From the NCBI RefSeq assembly GCF_040782645.1, contig NZ_CP160403.1, forward strand, positions 7,165,001 through 7,229,000: a stretch of DNA of 64,000 nt. The letters run 5' to 3'. The number at the start of each line of letters is the position of its first letter. Position 1 is the stretch's first letter. This document shows, in pieces, positions 56,067 to 64,000 of this stretch. The stretch is from Streptomyces sp. HUAS ZL42. Its GTDB lineage: Bacteria > Actinomycetota > Actinomycetes > Streptomycetales > Streptomycetaceae. Position numbers and translations under genes: made by a program. The notes under the pieces are model-generated. The model worked only from the letters and a program-made list of their open reading frames with translations, was not told where the DNA came from and did no database searches.

Positions 56067-56432
56067 GTGACCGAGATTGACGCAAAGATCGATGCTCTCG
56101 TCCCCGCCTGGCTCACCCTCCCCGACATCGCCGAACAGCTCGGCGTCGAGGTGACGCGTGTGCGGCAGCTGGTCAAGGAGGGCCAGCTCATCGCCGTACG
56201 CCGTGGCGAGAACCGCGCGCTGCACGTCCCCGCCGCCTTCATCGACGGGGACCGGGTCGTCAAGGGCCTGTCCGGGACCCTGACGCTGCTGAGGGACGAC
56301 GGCTTCACGGACGAAGAGATGCTGGAGTGGCTCTTCACTCCCGACCCGAGCCTGCCGGGCACCCCCGCACAGGCTCTGAGCGAGAATCGCGGCACGGAGG
56401 TGAAGCGCCGCGCCCAGGCGCTCGCCGTCTGA
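56067..56432 (+). CDS. Rv2175c-like DNA-binding protein (winged helix)
   Basis: A 121-residue protein with a helix-turn-helix in [21 protein letters not shown] and a C-terminal helical domain ([20 protein letters not shown]). It matches the Rv2175c family, whose M. tuberculosis member is phosphorylated by PknL in its N-terminal region. The PASTA kinase lies 4 kb away. GTG 56067 lies seven bases after CAGTCT (56054-56059). Three Thr/Ser in the first 17 residues are possible phosphosites. Confidence 0.85.
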   Translation: MTEIDAKIDALVPAWLTLPDIAEQLGVEVTRVRQLVKEGQLIAVRRGENRALHVPAAFIDGDRVVKGLSGTLTLLRDDGFTDEEMLEWLFTPDPSLPGTPAQALSENRGTEVKRRAQALAV

Positions 56433-56453
56433 ACTGCTGATCCGAACACCGTC

Positions 56454-56478
56454 GGCGTACGGGCCCGGCCCGTACGCC
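56454..56478. terminator. Perfect 12-bp palindrome between the Rv2175c-like gene and thiE
   Basis: GGCGTACGGGCC and GGCCCGTACGCC flank a single C, 22 nt before the thiE ATG. It could be a terminator for the upstream gene or an operator for thiE. No T-run follows. Confidence 0.55.
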
Positions 56479-56499
56479 ACCCAACGGGGGAACACACGC

Positions 56500-57156
56500 A
56501 TGCCCGACACCGCAGCCACCGCCCGCGCCCGCCTCGCCGACGCCCGCGTCTACCTCTGCACGGACGCCCGCAGGCGCCAGGGCGATCTTCCGGAGTTCCT
56601 GGACGCGGTCCTGACCGGCGGTGTCGACATCGTGCAGCTGCGCGACAAGGGCATGGAGGCGGCCGAGGAGCTGGAGCACCTGAAGGTCTTCGCCGACGCC
56701 TGCGCCCGGCACGGCAAGCTCCTCGCGGTCAACGACCGCGCGGACGTCGCCCACGCCGCCGGCTCCGACGTGCTCCACCTGGGCCAGGGCGACCTCCCCG
56801 TCCCCGCGGCCCGCGCCATCCTCGGCGACGGCGTGCTGATAGGCCGCTCCACCCACGCGGAGTCCGAGGCCGCCGCGGCCGCCGTGCAGGACGGCGTGGA
56901 CTACTTCTGCACCGGCCCGTGCTGGCCCACCCCCACCAAGCCCGGCCGCCACGCCCCGGGCGTGGACCTGGTCCGCCGCACCGCCGCCCTCGGCACCGAC
57001 CGCCCCTGGTTCGCCATCGGCGGCATCGACCTCGGCAACCTCGACGAGGTGATCGAGGCGGGCGCCCGCCGCGTGGTCGTCGTACGGGCGATCACGGAGG
57101 CGGACGACCCGGGCGCGGCGGCGAGCGAGTTCGCCAAGCGGTTGCGGCACGTGTAG
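56500..57156 (+). CDS. thiE: Thiamine-phosphate synthase ThiE
   Basis: A 218-residue TIM-barrel enzyme that joins HMP pyrophosphate and thiazole phosphate. Motifs are [37 protein letters not shown] and [18 protein letters not shown] 56500 follows AACGGGGGAAC. Unlike thiO-thiS-thiG it shows no TPP riboswitch; a palindrome lies upstream instead. Confidence 0.94.
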   Translation: MPDTAATARARLADARVYLCTDARRRQGDLPEFLDAVLTGGVDIVQLRDKGMEAAEELEHLKVFADACARHGKLLAVNDRADVAHAAGSDVLHLGQGDLPVPAARAILGDGVLIGRSTHAESEAAAAAVQDGVDYFCTGPCWPTPTKPGRHAPGVDLVRRTAALGTDRPWFAIGGIDLGNLDEVIEAGARRVVVVRAITEADDPGAAASEFAKRLRHV

Positions 57157-57231
57157 CGAGCCCTCGAGCCCTACGGGGTGTCCGATAGGTGGACAACAAA
57201 TCGACAAACCGGGCAAATCTCCCGCATCTGG

Positions 57232-57260
57232 TTGGGTGACCGCTGGCCCCTGGCTAACCT
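57232..57260 (+). promoter_or_regulatory. metF promoter
   Basis: TTGGGT (57232-57237), a 17-nt spacer and TAACCT (57255-57260) lie six bases before the metF ATG. This is the clearest two-box promoter among the leaderless starts in the window. Confidence 0.6.
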
Positions 57261-57266
57261 GCGAGT

Positions 57267-58190
57267 ATGGCCCTCGGCACCGCATCCACCCGGTCGGATC
57301 ACGCCCGCACCGTCCGCGACATGCTCGCGACCGGCAAGACGACGTATTCGTTCGAGTTCTACGCCCCGAAGACGCCGAAGGGCGAGCGGAACCTCTGGAA
57401 CGCCCTGCGCCGTGTCGAGGCAGTCGCTCCGGACTTCGTCTCCGTGACCTACGGCGCGGGCGGTTCCACCCGCTCGGGCACGGTCAAGGCGACCGAGGCG
57501 ATCGCCTCGGACACCACGCTCACACCGATCGCCCACCTCACGGCGGTCGACCACTCGGTGGCCGACCTGCGCAACATCATCGGGCAGTACGCCGACGCCG
57601 GCATCCGCAACATGCTGGCGCTGCGCGGCGACCCGCCCGGCGACCCGATGGGCGACTGGGTGCCTCACCCCCAGGGCCTCGCCTACGCCGCCGAACTCGT
57701 CGAACTCATCAAGGCGTCCGGCGACTTCTGCGTGGGCGTCGCGGCCTTCCCCGCGATGCACCCGCGGTCCAGCGACTGGGACGCCGACGTCCGTCACTTC
57801 GTCGACAAGTGCCGCGCGGGAGCGGACTACGCGATCACGCAGATGTTCTTCGACCCGGAGGACTACCTACGCCTGCGCGACCGGGTCGCGGCGGCCGGCT
57901 GCGACACCCCGATCATCCCCGAGGTCATGCCGATCGCCAGCGCGAAGACACTGGCCAGGGTCCCTTCCCTCACCAATGCCGCGTTTCCGGCCGAGTTGAA
58001 AGAGCGGATCCTCACAGCCAAAGACGATCCGGCCGCTGTACGCTCCATTGGGATCGAATTCGCCACGGAGTTCTGCGCGCGGCTGCTGGCCGAGGGAGTG
58101 CCCGGACTGCACTTCATCACGCTCAACAACTCCACGGCGACCCTGGAAATCTACGAGAACCTGGGCCTGCACCACCCGCCGCAGGCCTAG
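57267..58190 (+). CDS. metF: 5,10-methylenetetrahydrofolate reductase
   Basis: A 307-residue FAD enzyme that makes 5-methyltetrahydrofolate for methionine synthesis. [19 protein letters not shown] is the family start, [12 protein letters not shown] binds folate, and [17 protein letters not shown] is conserved. ATG 57267 is probably leaderless. No SAM riboswitch precedes it, in contrast to the class V aminotransferase in this window. Confidence 0.94.
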   Translation: MALGTASTRSDHARTVRDMLATGKTTYSFEFYAPKTPKGERNLWNALRRVEAVAPDFVSVTYGAGGSTRSGTVKATEAIASDTTLTPIAHLTAVDHSVADLRNIIGQYADAGIRNMLALRGDPPGDPMGDWVPHPQGLAYAAELVELIKASGDFCVGVAAFPAMHPRSSDWDADVRHFVDKCRAGADYAITQMFFDPEDYLRLRDRVAAAGCDTPIIPEVMPIASAKTLARVPSLTNAAFPAELKERILTAKDDPAAVRSIGIEFATEFCARLLAEGVPGLHFITLNNSTATLEIYENLGLHHPPQA

Positions 58191-58246
58191 ACCGGTCGCA
58201 CCGACATACGACACACTGCGTAGCGGCCACTGGGAGAGGGGCGTAC

Positions 58247-59185
58247 ATGGGCTGGACGGTCCTCTACATTGCGTTCGGAATCGTCGCACTGTGGCTGCTC
58301 GGCGAAGTGCTGCTGCAGTACAAGGCACGGCTTCGCTGGCGACTGCTGGCGTTCGTCGGCTTCCTCGGCGTGGTCCTGGGTGTGCTGATCCCGTCGGTGA
58401 TCGTCATCGGGCTGGGTGCGGCCGCCTTCGCGGTCGGCCAGACCTACGTCACCCTCTCGTTCCGCCGCGGCTTCGCGGCCGGCTGGGCCGTCAGCCGCCC
58501 GGGCGCCGACGGACTCAAGGGCCGCCGCGGCAACGCGGAGCGCCAGGACCCCTCGCTCGAGGACTCCGACCTGGAGTCGGCCGACGGCGACGAGGCCGAC
58601 GCCTACGGCCGTGACAGCGGGGCGTACGGCCAGGACAAGGGCGCCTACGGCGACGACTACGACCGTGACGACGTGTTCACCCCCGCGCGCGCCGCCCAGG
58701 CCGCGGCCGCCGAGAGCACCGCCGTGTACGAGCCGCAGCCCATGCCGGAGGACACCGGCTCCTACGGCATATACAGCGACTCCGCGTACGCCGGTTCCGG
58801 CCAGTCCCAGGACCAGTACGCGACGGCCGCCCAGGGCGCCGACCAGAACTACGCCTACGACTACTCCGGCTACGGCCAGCAGCAGTACGGCTACGACACC
58901 ACCGGCCAGCAGCAGTACTCCGGCTACTCCGACCCGTACGGCACCCAGGGCTACGGCACGTACGACACCACCTACGGCGGCCAGCAGCAGTACGGCCAGC
59001 AGGGCTACGGCCAGGACCAGTACGGCAGCGGCGGCTACGGCGAGACCCCGGCCGGCGGCGTATGGGTCCCGCAGCAGCGCACCGACGAGTCGTACGGCGG
59101 CGAACTGCCCCCGGAGCAGCAGCAGTACCCGTACCAGGGCGACGGGCAGCAGGGCAACGGTTACGACGAGCAGTACCGTTTCTGA
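58247..59185 (+). CDS. Membrane protein with YGQ-rich prion-like C-terminal domain
   Basis: A 312-residue protein. Two helices at about 4-22 and 29-60 anchor it. Residues 90-140 are acidic (DSDLESADGDEADAYG). From about 160 to the end the chain is built of Tyr, Gly, Gln, Ser and Asp with repeats such as GYGQQQYGYD and GQQGYGQDQYG, close in composition to FUS-type prion-like domains. ATG 58247 follows GGGAGAGGG. It follows metF by 56 nt. Function unknown; a self-assembling cytoplasmic tail is inferred. Confidence 0.85.
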   Translation: MGWTVLYIAFGIVALWLLGEVLLQYKARLRWRLLAFVGFLGVVLGVLIPSVIVIGLGAAAFAVGQTYVTLSFRRGFAAGWAVSRPGADGLKGRRGNAERQDPSLEDSDLESADGDEADAYGRDSGAYGQDKGAYGDDYDRDDVFTPARAAQAAAAESTAVYEPQPMPEDTGSYGIYSDSAYAGSGQSQDQYATAAQGADQNYAYDYSGYGQQQYGYDTTGQQQYSGYSDPYGTQGYGTYDTTYGGQQQYGQQGYGQDQYGSGGYGETPAGGVWVPQQRTDESYGGELPPEQQQYPYQGDGQQGNGYDEQYRF

Positions 59186-59212
59186 GAACCCCGGGTCTCC
59201 GCCACCGGCGTC

Positions 59213-60715
59213 TCACTGAGAGCCCCGGAAGCCCGGCCCCTCCACGATCAGCCCCGCGACCAGCGCGCCCGACATCCCGGCGTGCGGGAGACCGCCGCCG
59301 GGGTGGGACCACTCGCCCACCCGGTAGAGCCCGGTCAGCCGTGTGGTGTTGGCCGGGTGAAGGAAGCGGCCGTTGCCGGCGGCCAGTGCGGGCGCCGAGA
59401 GCTCTCCGAATCCGGTCAGGTCCGTGACCTGTTCCGGCACCTGCACCTCGCGCCACAGGAGGCGTTCGCGCAGTCCGGGGACGGCGGCTTCGGCGGCCAC
59501 CAGGACGACCTCGGCGAACCGGTCGGCGAAGTCGCTCCGGCCCCACTCCACCTCGGTCGGCACGACCGCCGACACCACCACCGACTCGTGCTCGTCGTCG
59601 GGCCGAAGCGCCGGGTCGTCCGGCCGCAGCACCGTCACCGTGGGCCGTGCGGGGGCGCCGGTCTGCGCGCTGAGGAAGTCCAACTCGGCGGTGCGGTCGG
59701 GCGCGTGGACCACCGTGCGATGTGCGCCGCCCGCCTCACGCGCGCCTCTGAGAGCCAGCAGCACAGTGAAGCGTCCGGGGCGGGCCGTCGCCGCGTCGGG
59801 CCGTACGTCACCGTCGGCGTCCAGCGGGTGCTCCGTCAGGCCGTTGAGCCGCACGGGATCGACCCCCGCGACCACCTGGTCGGCCTCCACGACCTTCCCG
59901 TCCGCCAGCTCCACCCCCGCCGCCCGGCCGTCCTTCTCCAGGATCCCGGTGACCTCTGCGCCGAAGACGAACTCGACCTTCCGCGCCACGCACCGCTCGT
60001 ACACCGCGCGGGCCAGCTCGCGTATGCCACCGCGGACGTACCACATGCCGAAGGCGTGCTCCATGTACGGCAGCACGGCCGCGCTCGCCGGAGTGGAGCG
60101 TGGGTCGAGCCCGTATGCGAGCGCGTGGCTCTCCAGCAGCGCGGCGAGCCTCGGGTCACGCAGCTCCCAGGCACCGATCTCGGCGAGTGTCCCGGCCCGG
60201 CGGGTGCGCAGCAGCCGCTTGTGGGGGACCGCCGGGTAGGGCTCGTGCTCGGCCAGCACCGACCAGTTCGGCCACAGGGGCTCCTCCAGAAGGGGCCGGC
60301 GTGTGCGGTCCCAGGCCTCGCGGGCCCGGACCAGGAAGTCGCCCCAGCGCTGCCCCGCGCGCGCCCCGAGCGCCTCGTCCAGGGCCGAGACGACGCCCGC
60401 CCTCGAGGCGTTCGGCAGGGACACCGCGGTGCCGTCCGCGAAGACGTGCCGCGACGACGGGTCGACCTGGACCAGTTCGACGCACGCCTCCAGCGGCTCC
60501 TTGCCGGTCTTGACGAACAGGTCGCGGTACACGGCGGGGAGGGGGAGCAGTCCGGGGCCGGTGTCGAAGGAGAATCCGTCCCGCTCGAAGCGGCGCACCG
60601 CTCCGCCGTACGTCTCCGTACGCTCGTACACCGCCACCCGGTGGCCCGCGACGGCCAGCCGGGCGGCAGCCGCCAGTGCGCCCGTCCCGGCGCCGATCAC
60701 CGCAATGCGTGCCAT
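59213..60715 (-). CDS. Phytoene desaturase-like FAD-dependent oxidoreductase
   Basis: A 500-residue flavoprotein of the amine oxidase/CrtI superfamily. The N-terminal FAD motif is AVIGAGTGALAAAARLAVAG, with SFDTGPGLLPLP as the CrtI-type segment. The C-terminal block LYRVGEWSHPGGGLPHAGMS is the second CrtI signature. No phytoene synthase or other carotenoid gene is adjacent, so the substrate is open. ATG 60715 lies seven bases after TAAGGT (60723-60728 on the complement). Confidence 0.88.
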   Translation of the reverse strand: MARIAVIGAGTGALAAAARLAVAGHRVAVYERTETYGGAVRRFERDGFSFDTGPGLLPLPAVYRDLFVKTGKEPLEACVELVQVDPSSRHVFADGTAVSLPNASRAGVVSALDEALGARAGQRWGDFLVRAREAWDRTRRPLLEEPLWPNWSVLAEHEPYPAVPHKRLLRTRRAGTLAEIGAWELRDPRLAALLESHALAYGLDPRSTPASAAVLPYMEHAFGMWYVRGGIRELARAVYERCVARKVEFVFGAEVTGILEKDGRAAGVELADGKVVEADQVVAGVDPVRLNGLTEHPLDADGDVRPDAATARPGRFTVLLALRGAREAGGAHRTVVHAPDRTAELDFLSAQTGAPARPTVTVLRPDDPALRPDDEHESVVVSAVVPTEVEWGRSDFADRFAEVVLVAAEAAVPGLRERLLWREVQVPEQVTDLTGFGELSAPALAAGNGRFLHPANTTRLTGLYRVGEWSHPGGGLPHAGMSGALVAGLIVEGPGFRGSQ

Positions 60716-61143
60716 GTCTGCGACCTTATCGGCCGCCACTGACAACCTGGCCACGGCGGTGGGGGAGTACCGGCACGGACGCTTTCGTCACCAGTCGGCA
60801 ACAGAGGGTCCTGGGGATGAGTGCGCAGGACTGAGTATCCGTACCTAGCCGGTGAGATGAGTACGCGCGCGGATGGGGCCGGACCTGCGCGAACGAGAGA
60901 GTTGAGGCACGGAGAAGGGGCGCGGCTCCGGTACCGGCGACACGGGGCGCCGGAACGGAGCGGCCCTCGATCCGCTCCTTCCGCCGGCCAAGTCGGCGGG
61001 AGCGAGGCACGGGGGATCCGGGGGAGCGACCGCAACGGGGGTTCCAACGGGGGGACGTACGGGGGAGCAAGGGGAAGCGCCGGTTCGAGAGTGGCCCGCG
61101 GGGGACGCGGCCACATCGGACCGGCGCTTTCGCGTGCGGCCGC
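60716..61143. other. 428-nt intergenic stretch without a convincing gene
   Basis: It lies between the divergent start of the desaturase-like gene and the 3' end of the TetR gene. It holds three GAGT-based elements (GATGAGTGCGC near 60817, CTGAGTATCC at 60831, GATGAGTACGC near 60857). An open frame from ATG 60857 has poor third-position GC and runs antisense into the TetR gene, so I do not call it. The right half is G-rich on the plus strand. Confidence 0.5.
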
Positions 61144-61773
61144 TCAGCGTGCGCCGCTGACCCGCCCCTGGAGCAGCCGGGACAGCGCCGCGTGGACGTC
61201 GTCCAGGGATCGCTCGGGCTGGAAGGCCTGCCAGTCCAGGGCGGCCACCAGAACCATGCCGACCAGCGCGGCCGCGGTCAGCTGGACGTCGATCTCGTCG
61301 CTGAACTCGCCGTTCTCGATGCCCTCGCGCAGGACACCCTCGACGACCGCCACCGCCTGCTGACGGACCACCATGAGCGTGGACTGCCACGCGCGGTTGG
61401 TGCGCCACAGCTCGGCCACGTACAGCTGGGTGAAGGACGGGTAGCGGGCGATGAAGCCGAGCCCCGCGCGGATCATGGCGTCCAGGGCGTCGACCTTGCT
61501 GCCGCCGTCCCGCTCCGTCTGCTCGGCCGCCTCCCGGAGCGAGGCGGTGAGGAGTCCCACACCGTGCCGCAGCAGCTCCTCGAAGAGGACGGACTTGCTG
61601 GCGAAGTTGTAGTAGACCGTGCCCTTCGCGACCCCGGCCCGCTCGGCGATCTCGTCGACCGTGGTGGCGGAGAAGCCCTGCTCGGCGATGAGCGTGACGG
61701 CCGCCTCGTAGAGCTTCTGCCGGGTGGCCTCGCGGCGCGAGGCGCCGGCCGACGTGGTGCTGCTGCTTTCCAT
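61144..61773 (-). CDS. TetR-family transcriptional regulator
   Basis: A 209-residue repressor. The N-terminal helix-turn-helix reads TTVDEIAERAGVAKGTVYYN. The C-terminal helical domain has no named ligand. GACAAT (61781-61786 on the complement) lies seven bases before ATG 61773, suggesting an independent leaderless transcript. It follows the YhgE transporter gene by 47 nt on the same strand. This layout is common for regulators of such export operons, so it probably represses its neighbours. Confidence 0.93.
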   Translation of the reverse strand: MESSSTTSAGASRREATRQKLYEAAVTLIAEQGFSATTVDEIAERAGVAKGTVYYNFASKSVLFEELLRHGVGLLTASLREAAEQTERDGGSKVDALDAMIRAGLGFIARYPSFTQLYVAELWRTNRAWQSTLMVVRQQAVAVVEGVLREGIENGEFSDEIDVQLTAAALVGMVLVAALDWQAFQPERSLDDVHAALSRLLQGRVSGAR

Positions 61774-61820
61774 GGCCCTGATTGTCACAGCTACGGGGCG
61801 TGCGGCGGTGTCCTGACGGC

Positions 61821-63905
61821 TCACAGGCTCAGCTCCGGATGCAGCCGGTCGAGCGTCCACACCTGCCGGCGCCGCGCCGACAGGGCCGTCAGTGCGAGGG
61901 CGCCCGCGGTGAAGGCGGCGAGCACCACGCACGCGTGCCACACCGGTGCCGCTCCGCCGCCCGTGATGAGCCGCCTGAGGGCCTCGACGACGTAGCTCAT
62001 GGGCAGGAAGGGGTGGATCGCGTTGAAGAAGCCCGGACTGGTCTGCACGGGGTACGTGCCGCCCGCGGACGTCAACTGGAGCATCAGCAGGGCGAGGACG
62101 AGGATGCGGCCCGCCGCCCCGAACCTGGCGTTGAGCCACTGCACCATGGCCGCGAAGCAGGCCGTCACCAGGAACAGGAAGCCCACCGTCCCGGCCGCCC
62201 GGGCCATCTGCAGGCCGACCGCCCAGTGCAGCACCGCCATCAGGGCCGTGGTCTGCAGTACCCCGATCGCCACCACGGGCAGCCAGCCCGCCAGCGCGAT
62301 CCGCCAAGCCGGGGCGCCCGCCGCGAGCGCGCGCCGGTTCATCGGCGGGATCAGCATGTACGCCACCATCGCGCCCACCCACAGCGACAGCGGGATGAAG
62401 TACGGGGCGAAACCGGTGCCGTAGTTGGGCGCCTTGTGCAGGTCCTCGGAGGCGAGCCGGACCGGGTCCGCCATGACGGTGGTGCGTGCGTCGCGGTCCT
62501 TCTTGTCGTAGTCGGGGACCCGCTCGGCACCGTCGTGCAGACCGCCCGCGAGCTTTCCGGAGCCGTCGACGAGCTTGAACATGCCGCCGTTGAGGTCGTC
62601 GGCGCCGGTGCTGAGCCTGCCCATGCCCTCGTCCAGGTCCGCCGCGCCCGTCTTGGCGGTGCCGAGCCCTGTGTGCAGCTTCTTCGCGCCCGCGGCGACC
62701 TTGGCGGCCCCCTCGTTCAGCTTGTTGATCTTGGTGACGGCGTCGTCGAGGTCCTCGGCGAGGTGCGGGGCCCGGTCGGCGAGCGCCTGGGCCTGCTTCT
62801 GGAGCGTGGCGAGGTGCTTGTCGAGCTTCTTCAGATCGCCGTTCTGGCCGGCGACCAGCGTGTTGACGTCGTCGGCGATCGTGGCCACGTCGGCGGCCGC
62901 GTCCTTCGCCTTCTCGAGGTCGGAGCAGGCGGGATCGGGCAGCACGGCGCTCTCGCACCGTGTCCTGTACACGGAATCCAGCGTGTCGGATGCCGTGTGT
63001 GCGCGCTTGGCGGCGATCGGTGCGGTCTTCGCCAGGGTGTCGAGGTTGTCGCGGATCGCCTTGGCGGAGTCGGCGACGAGCCGGGCGGTGTCCCCGATGG
63101 TCTTCTCGTTGTCCTCGAGGAAGGGCCCCACCTTCTCGTCGACGGCGTTGACCTTGTCGGCGAGCGCCTGTGTGCCGTCCGAGACCTGCTCGGAGCCGTC
63201 CTCCAGGTCGCCCGCGCCGCTGTTCAGCTTCTTCAGGCCCTTGGACAGCTTGCCGCTGCCGTCCTCGGCGTCCTTCAGCCCGTCGGCGAGGTCCCTGGAT
63301 CCCTTCTCCGCCTTCCCGATGCCGCCGGTGAGCTTGTCGGCGCCGTCAGCGGCCTTCACGGTCGCGCCGTGGATGTCGGAGAACGAGATGAAGATCCGGT
63401 CCAGGAAGGACCGCGACGTCTTCGTGGACGCGGCCGTGCGCACCTCGCCGAAGACCGTCCGCGAGATCTGCCCGACGATGTAGTTGTTCGCGTCGTTCGT
63501 GCGCACCTGCAGTGCGCCCGTCTCCGGGGCGTCGCCCGCACTCGAGGCGATGCGCCTGCTGAAGTCGGCCGGCATGGTCAGCGACAGGTAGTACGTGCCG
63601 TCCTCCACGCCCGCGCGTGCCTCGTCGGCGCTCACCTCGTGCCAGTCGAAGACCTCGCTGTCGAGCAGCCCCTTCGTGATGTCGTCGCCCGCGGTGATCC
63701 TCTTCCCGCCGGCCGTCGCCCCCTTGTCGTCGTTCACCAGCGCTACGGGGATGCGGTCCAGCCGGCCGTACGGGTCCCAGAACGACCACAGGTACAGCGC
63801 GCCGTACAGCAGGGGCAGCAGCAGGAGCGCCACCAGGGCGGCACGCGGCAGCTTGCCGCGGCCGAAGCGCCGCAGCTCAAGAGCGGCCAGTTTCGGCGAG
63901 CGCAT
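61821..63905 (-). CDS. YhgE/Pip family membrane transporter (ABC-2 type permease-like)
   Basis: A 694-residue protein. One N-terminal helix (about 24-43) is followed by a long extracytoplasmic region (about 50-480) with heptad-like Gly/Asp/Leu repeats (GADKLTGGIGKAEKGSRDLA), then five to six C-terminal helices (about 510-690). This is the YhgE/phage infection protein plan. Two ATGs compete: 63905 is chosen because AAGGAGG lies six bases upstream, whereas 63911 abuts it. The start overlaps the tail of the upstream gene. Confidence 0.92.
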   Translation of the reverse strand: MRSPKLAALELRRFGRGKLPRAALVALLLLPLLYGALYLWSFWDPYGRLDRIPVALVNDDKGATAGGKRITAGDDITKGLLDSEVFDWHEVSADEARAGVEDGTYYLSLTMPADFSRRIASSAGDAPETGALQVRTNDANNYIVGQISRTVFGEVRTAASTKTSRSFLDRIFISFSDIHGATVKAADGADKLTGGIGKAEKGSRDLADGLKDAEDGSGKLSKGLKKLNSGAGDLEDGSEQVSDGTQALADKVNAVDEKVGPFLEDNEKTIGDTARLVADSAKAIRDNLDTLAKTAPIAAKRAHTASDTLDSVYRTRCESAVLPDPACSDLEKAKDAAADVATIADDVNTLVAGQNGDLKKLDKHLATLQKQAQALADRAPHLAEDLDDAVTKINKLNEGAAKVAAGAKKLHTGLGTAKTGAADLDEGMGRLSTGADDLNGGMFKLVDGSGKLAGGLHDGAERVPDYDKKDRDARTTVMADPVRLASEDLHKAPNYGTGFAPYFIPLSLWVGAMVAYMLIPPMNRRALAAGAPAWRIALAGWLPVVAIGVLQTTALMAVLHWAVGLQMARAAGTVGFLFLVTACFAAMVQWLNARFGAAGRILVLALLMLQLTSAGGTYPVQTSPGFFNAIHPFLPMSYVVEALRRLITGGGAAPVWHACVVLAAFTAGALALTALSARRRQVWTLDRLHPELSL

Positions 63906-64000
63906 CCGCATCCTCCTTCTCCGGACGGTCTTGGGTTTCAGGCTTGTCCTGGGCTTCCGGCTTGTGCTGGGCGTCCGGCCTTTCGCCGGTGGACACCCTG
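63877..64000 (-). CDS. C-terminal tail of an upstream gene, probably the ABC ATPase partner (partial)
   Basis: An open frame enters from the window edge and ends at TGA 63877, overlapping the yhgE start by 29 nt. The tail is hydrophilic, with a repeated D(A/K)(Q/P)xKPE pattern (DAQHKPEAQDKPETQDRPEK). Export operons of this type usually have an ABC ATP-binding protein here; that identity is inference because no motif lies inside the window. Confidence 0.45.
   Translation of the reverse strand, partial: RVSTGERPDAQHKPEAQDKPETQDRPEKEDADALAETGRS

Noticed and set aside
60857..61363. Plus-strand ORF starting MSTRADG in the TetR upstream gap
   Set aside because: Third-position GC is low for this genome and the frame continues antisense through the TetR coding region.

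Overview
The window is high-GC DNA with strong G/C bias at third codon positions, frequent GTG and occasional TTG starts, and a gene set typical of a Streptomyces chromosome core. From memory the order resembles the S. coelicolor region around glkA (SCO2126), running from about SCO2161 down to about SCO2100. Much of the order also matches Mycobacterium tuberculosis Rv2204c-Rv2172c: HesB/ErpA, membrane protein, adoK, ctaC, ctaE-qcrCAB, trpD, NlpC/P60, pimB, fadD, SRPBCC, ArsA-like ATPase, PlsC, class II DAHP synthase, PknL, Rv2175c-like and a metF-like gene. None of this synteny was checked by search. No mobile element, prophage, CRISPR array, tRNA or rRNA was recognised.

1-19.5 kb: quinolinate synthase (cut by the window edge) and ErpA flank a divergent region with a perfect 10-bp inverted repeat. 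Next come a membrane-anchored protein, adenosine kinase and a cysteine desulfurase-TusA fusion. The aerobic respiratory chain follows: ctaC-ctaD-ctaF and ctaE-qcrC-qcrA-qcrB (aa3 oxidase and bcc complex), with an L,D-transpeptidase and a receiver-like protein between the two operons. trpD and a SAM-IV riboswitch controlling a class V aminotransferase complete the block, followed by a rhomboid protease and a stand-alone AsnC-type sensor domain.

19.5-41 kb: cell-envelope and lipid functions. These are an NYN-domain protein, two tandem NlpC/P60 hydrolases, a lipoprotein metallopeptidase, a GT87 membrane glycosyltransferase divergent from a PimB-type GT4 enzyme, a Tat-exported cholesterol oxidase, a long-chain acyl-CoA ligase, a metallophosphoesterase, an SRPBCC protein, an ArsA-like ATPase, glucokinase GlkA, an EEP-family enzyme, an esterase, a PlsC-type acyltransferase and a two-component system.

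41-64 kb: central and aromatic metabolism. There is a PfkA with a pyrophosphate-type residue and a CRP-like site, a D-2-hydroxyacid dehydrogenase, and fused TrpEG behind a three-tryptophan leader and attenuator, divergent from class II DAHP synthase. Iron storage follows (bfd with an iron box, and bfr). Then come a molybdopterin oxidoreductase, a His-rich DUF4396 membrane protein behind a CsoR-like palindrome, endonuclease IV, a PASTA kinase and a TPP-riboswitch thiO-thiS-thiG operon. The end of the window holds a flavoprotein reductase, an Rv2175c-like DNA-binding protein, thiE, metF, a membrane protein with a YGQ-rich prion-like tail, a phytoene-desaturase-like enzyme, a TetR regulator, a YhgE/Pip transporter and the tail of its probable partner.

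A recurring theme is leaderless translation: at least sixteen starts lie 6-8 nt downstream of a TANNNT-like -10 hexamer. The points most worth following up are the DUF4396/CsoR-type unit, the SAM-IV aminotransferase unit with its six-residue ORF, the possible PPi-dependent PfkA, the prion-like membrane protein, and several unexplained dyads and half-site arrays in divergent promoters.
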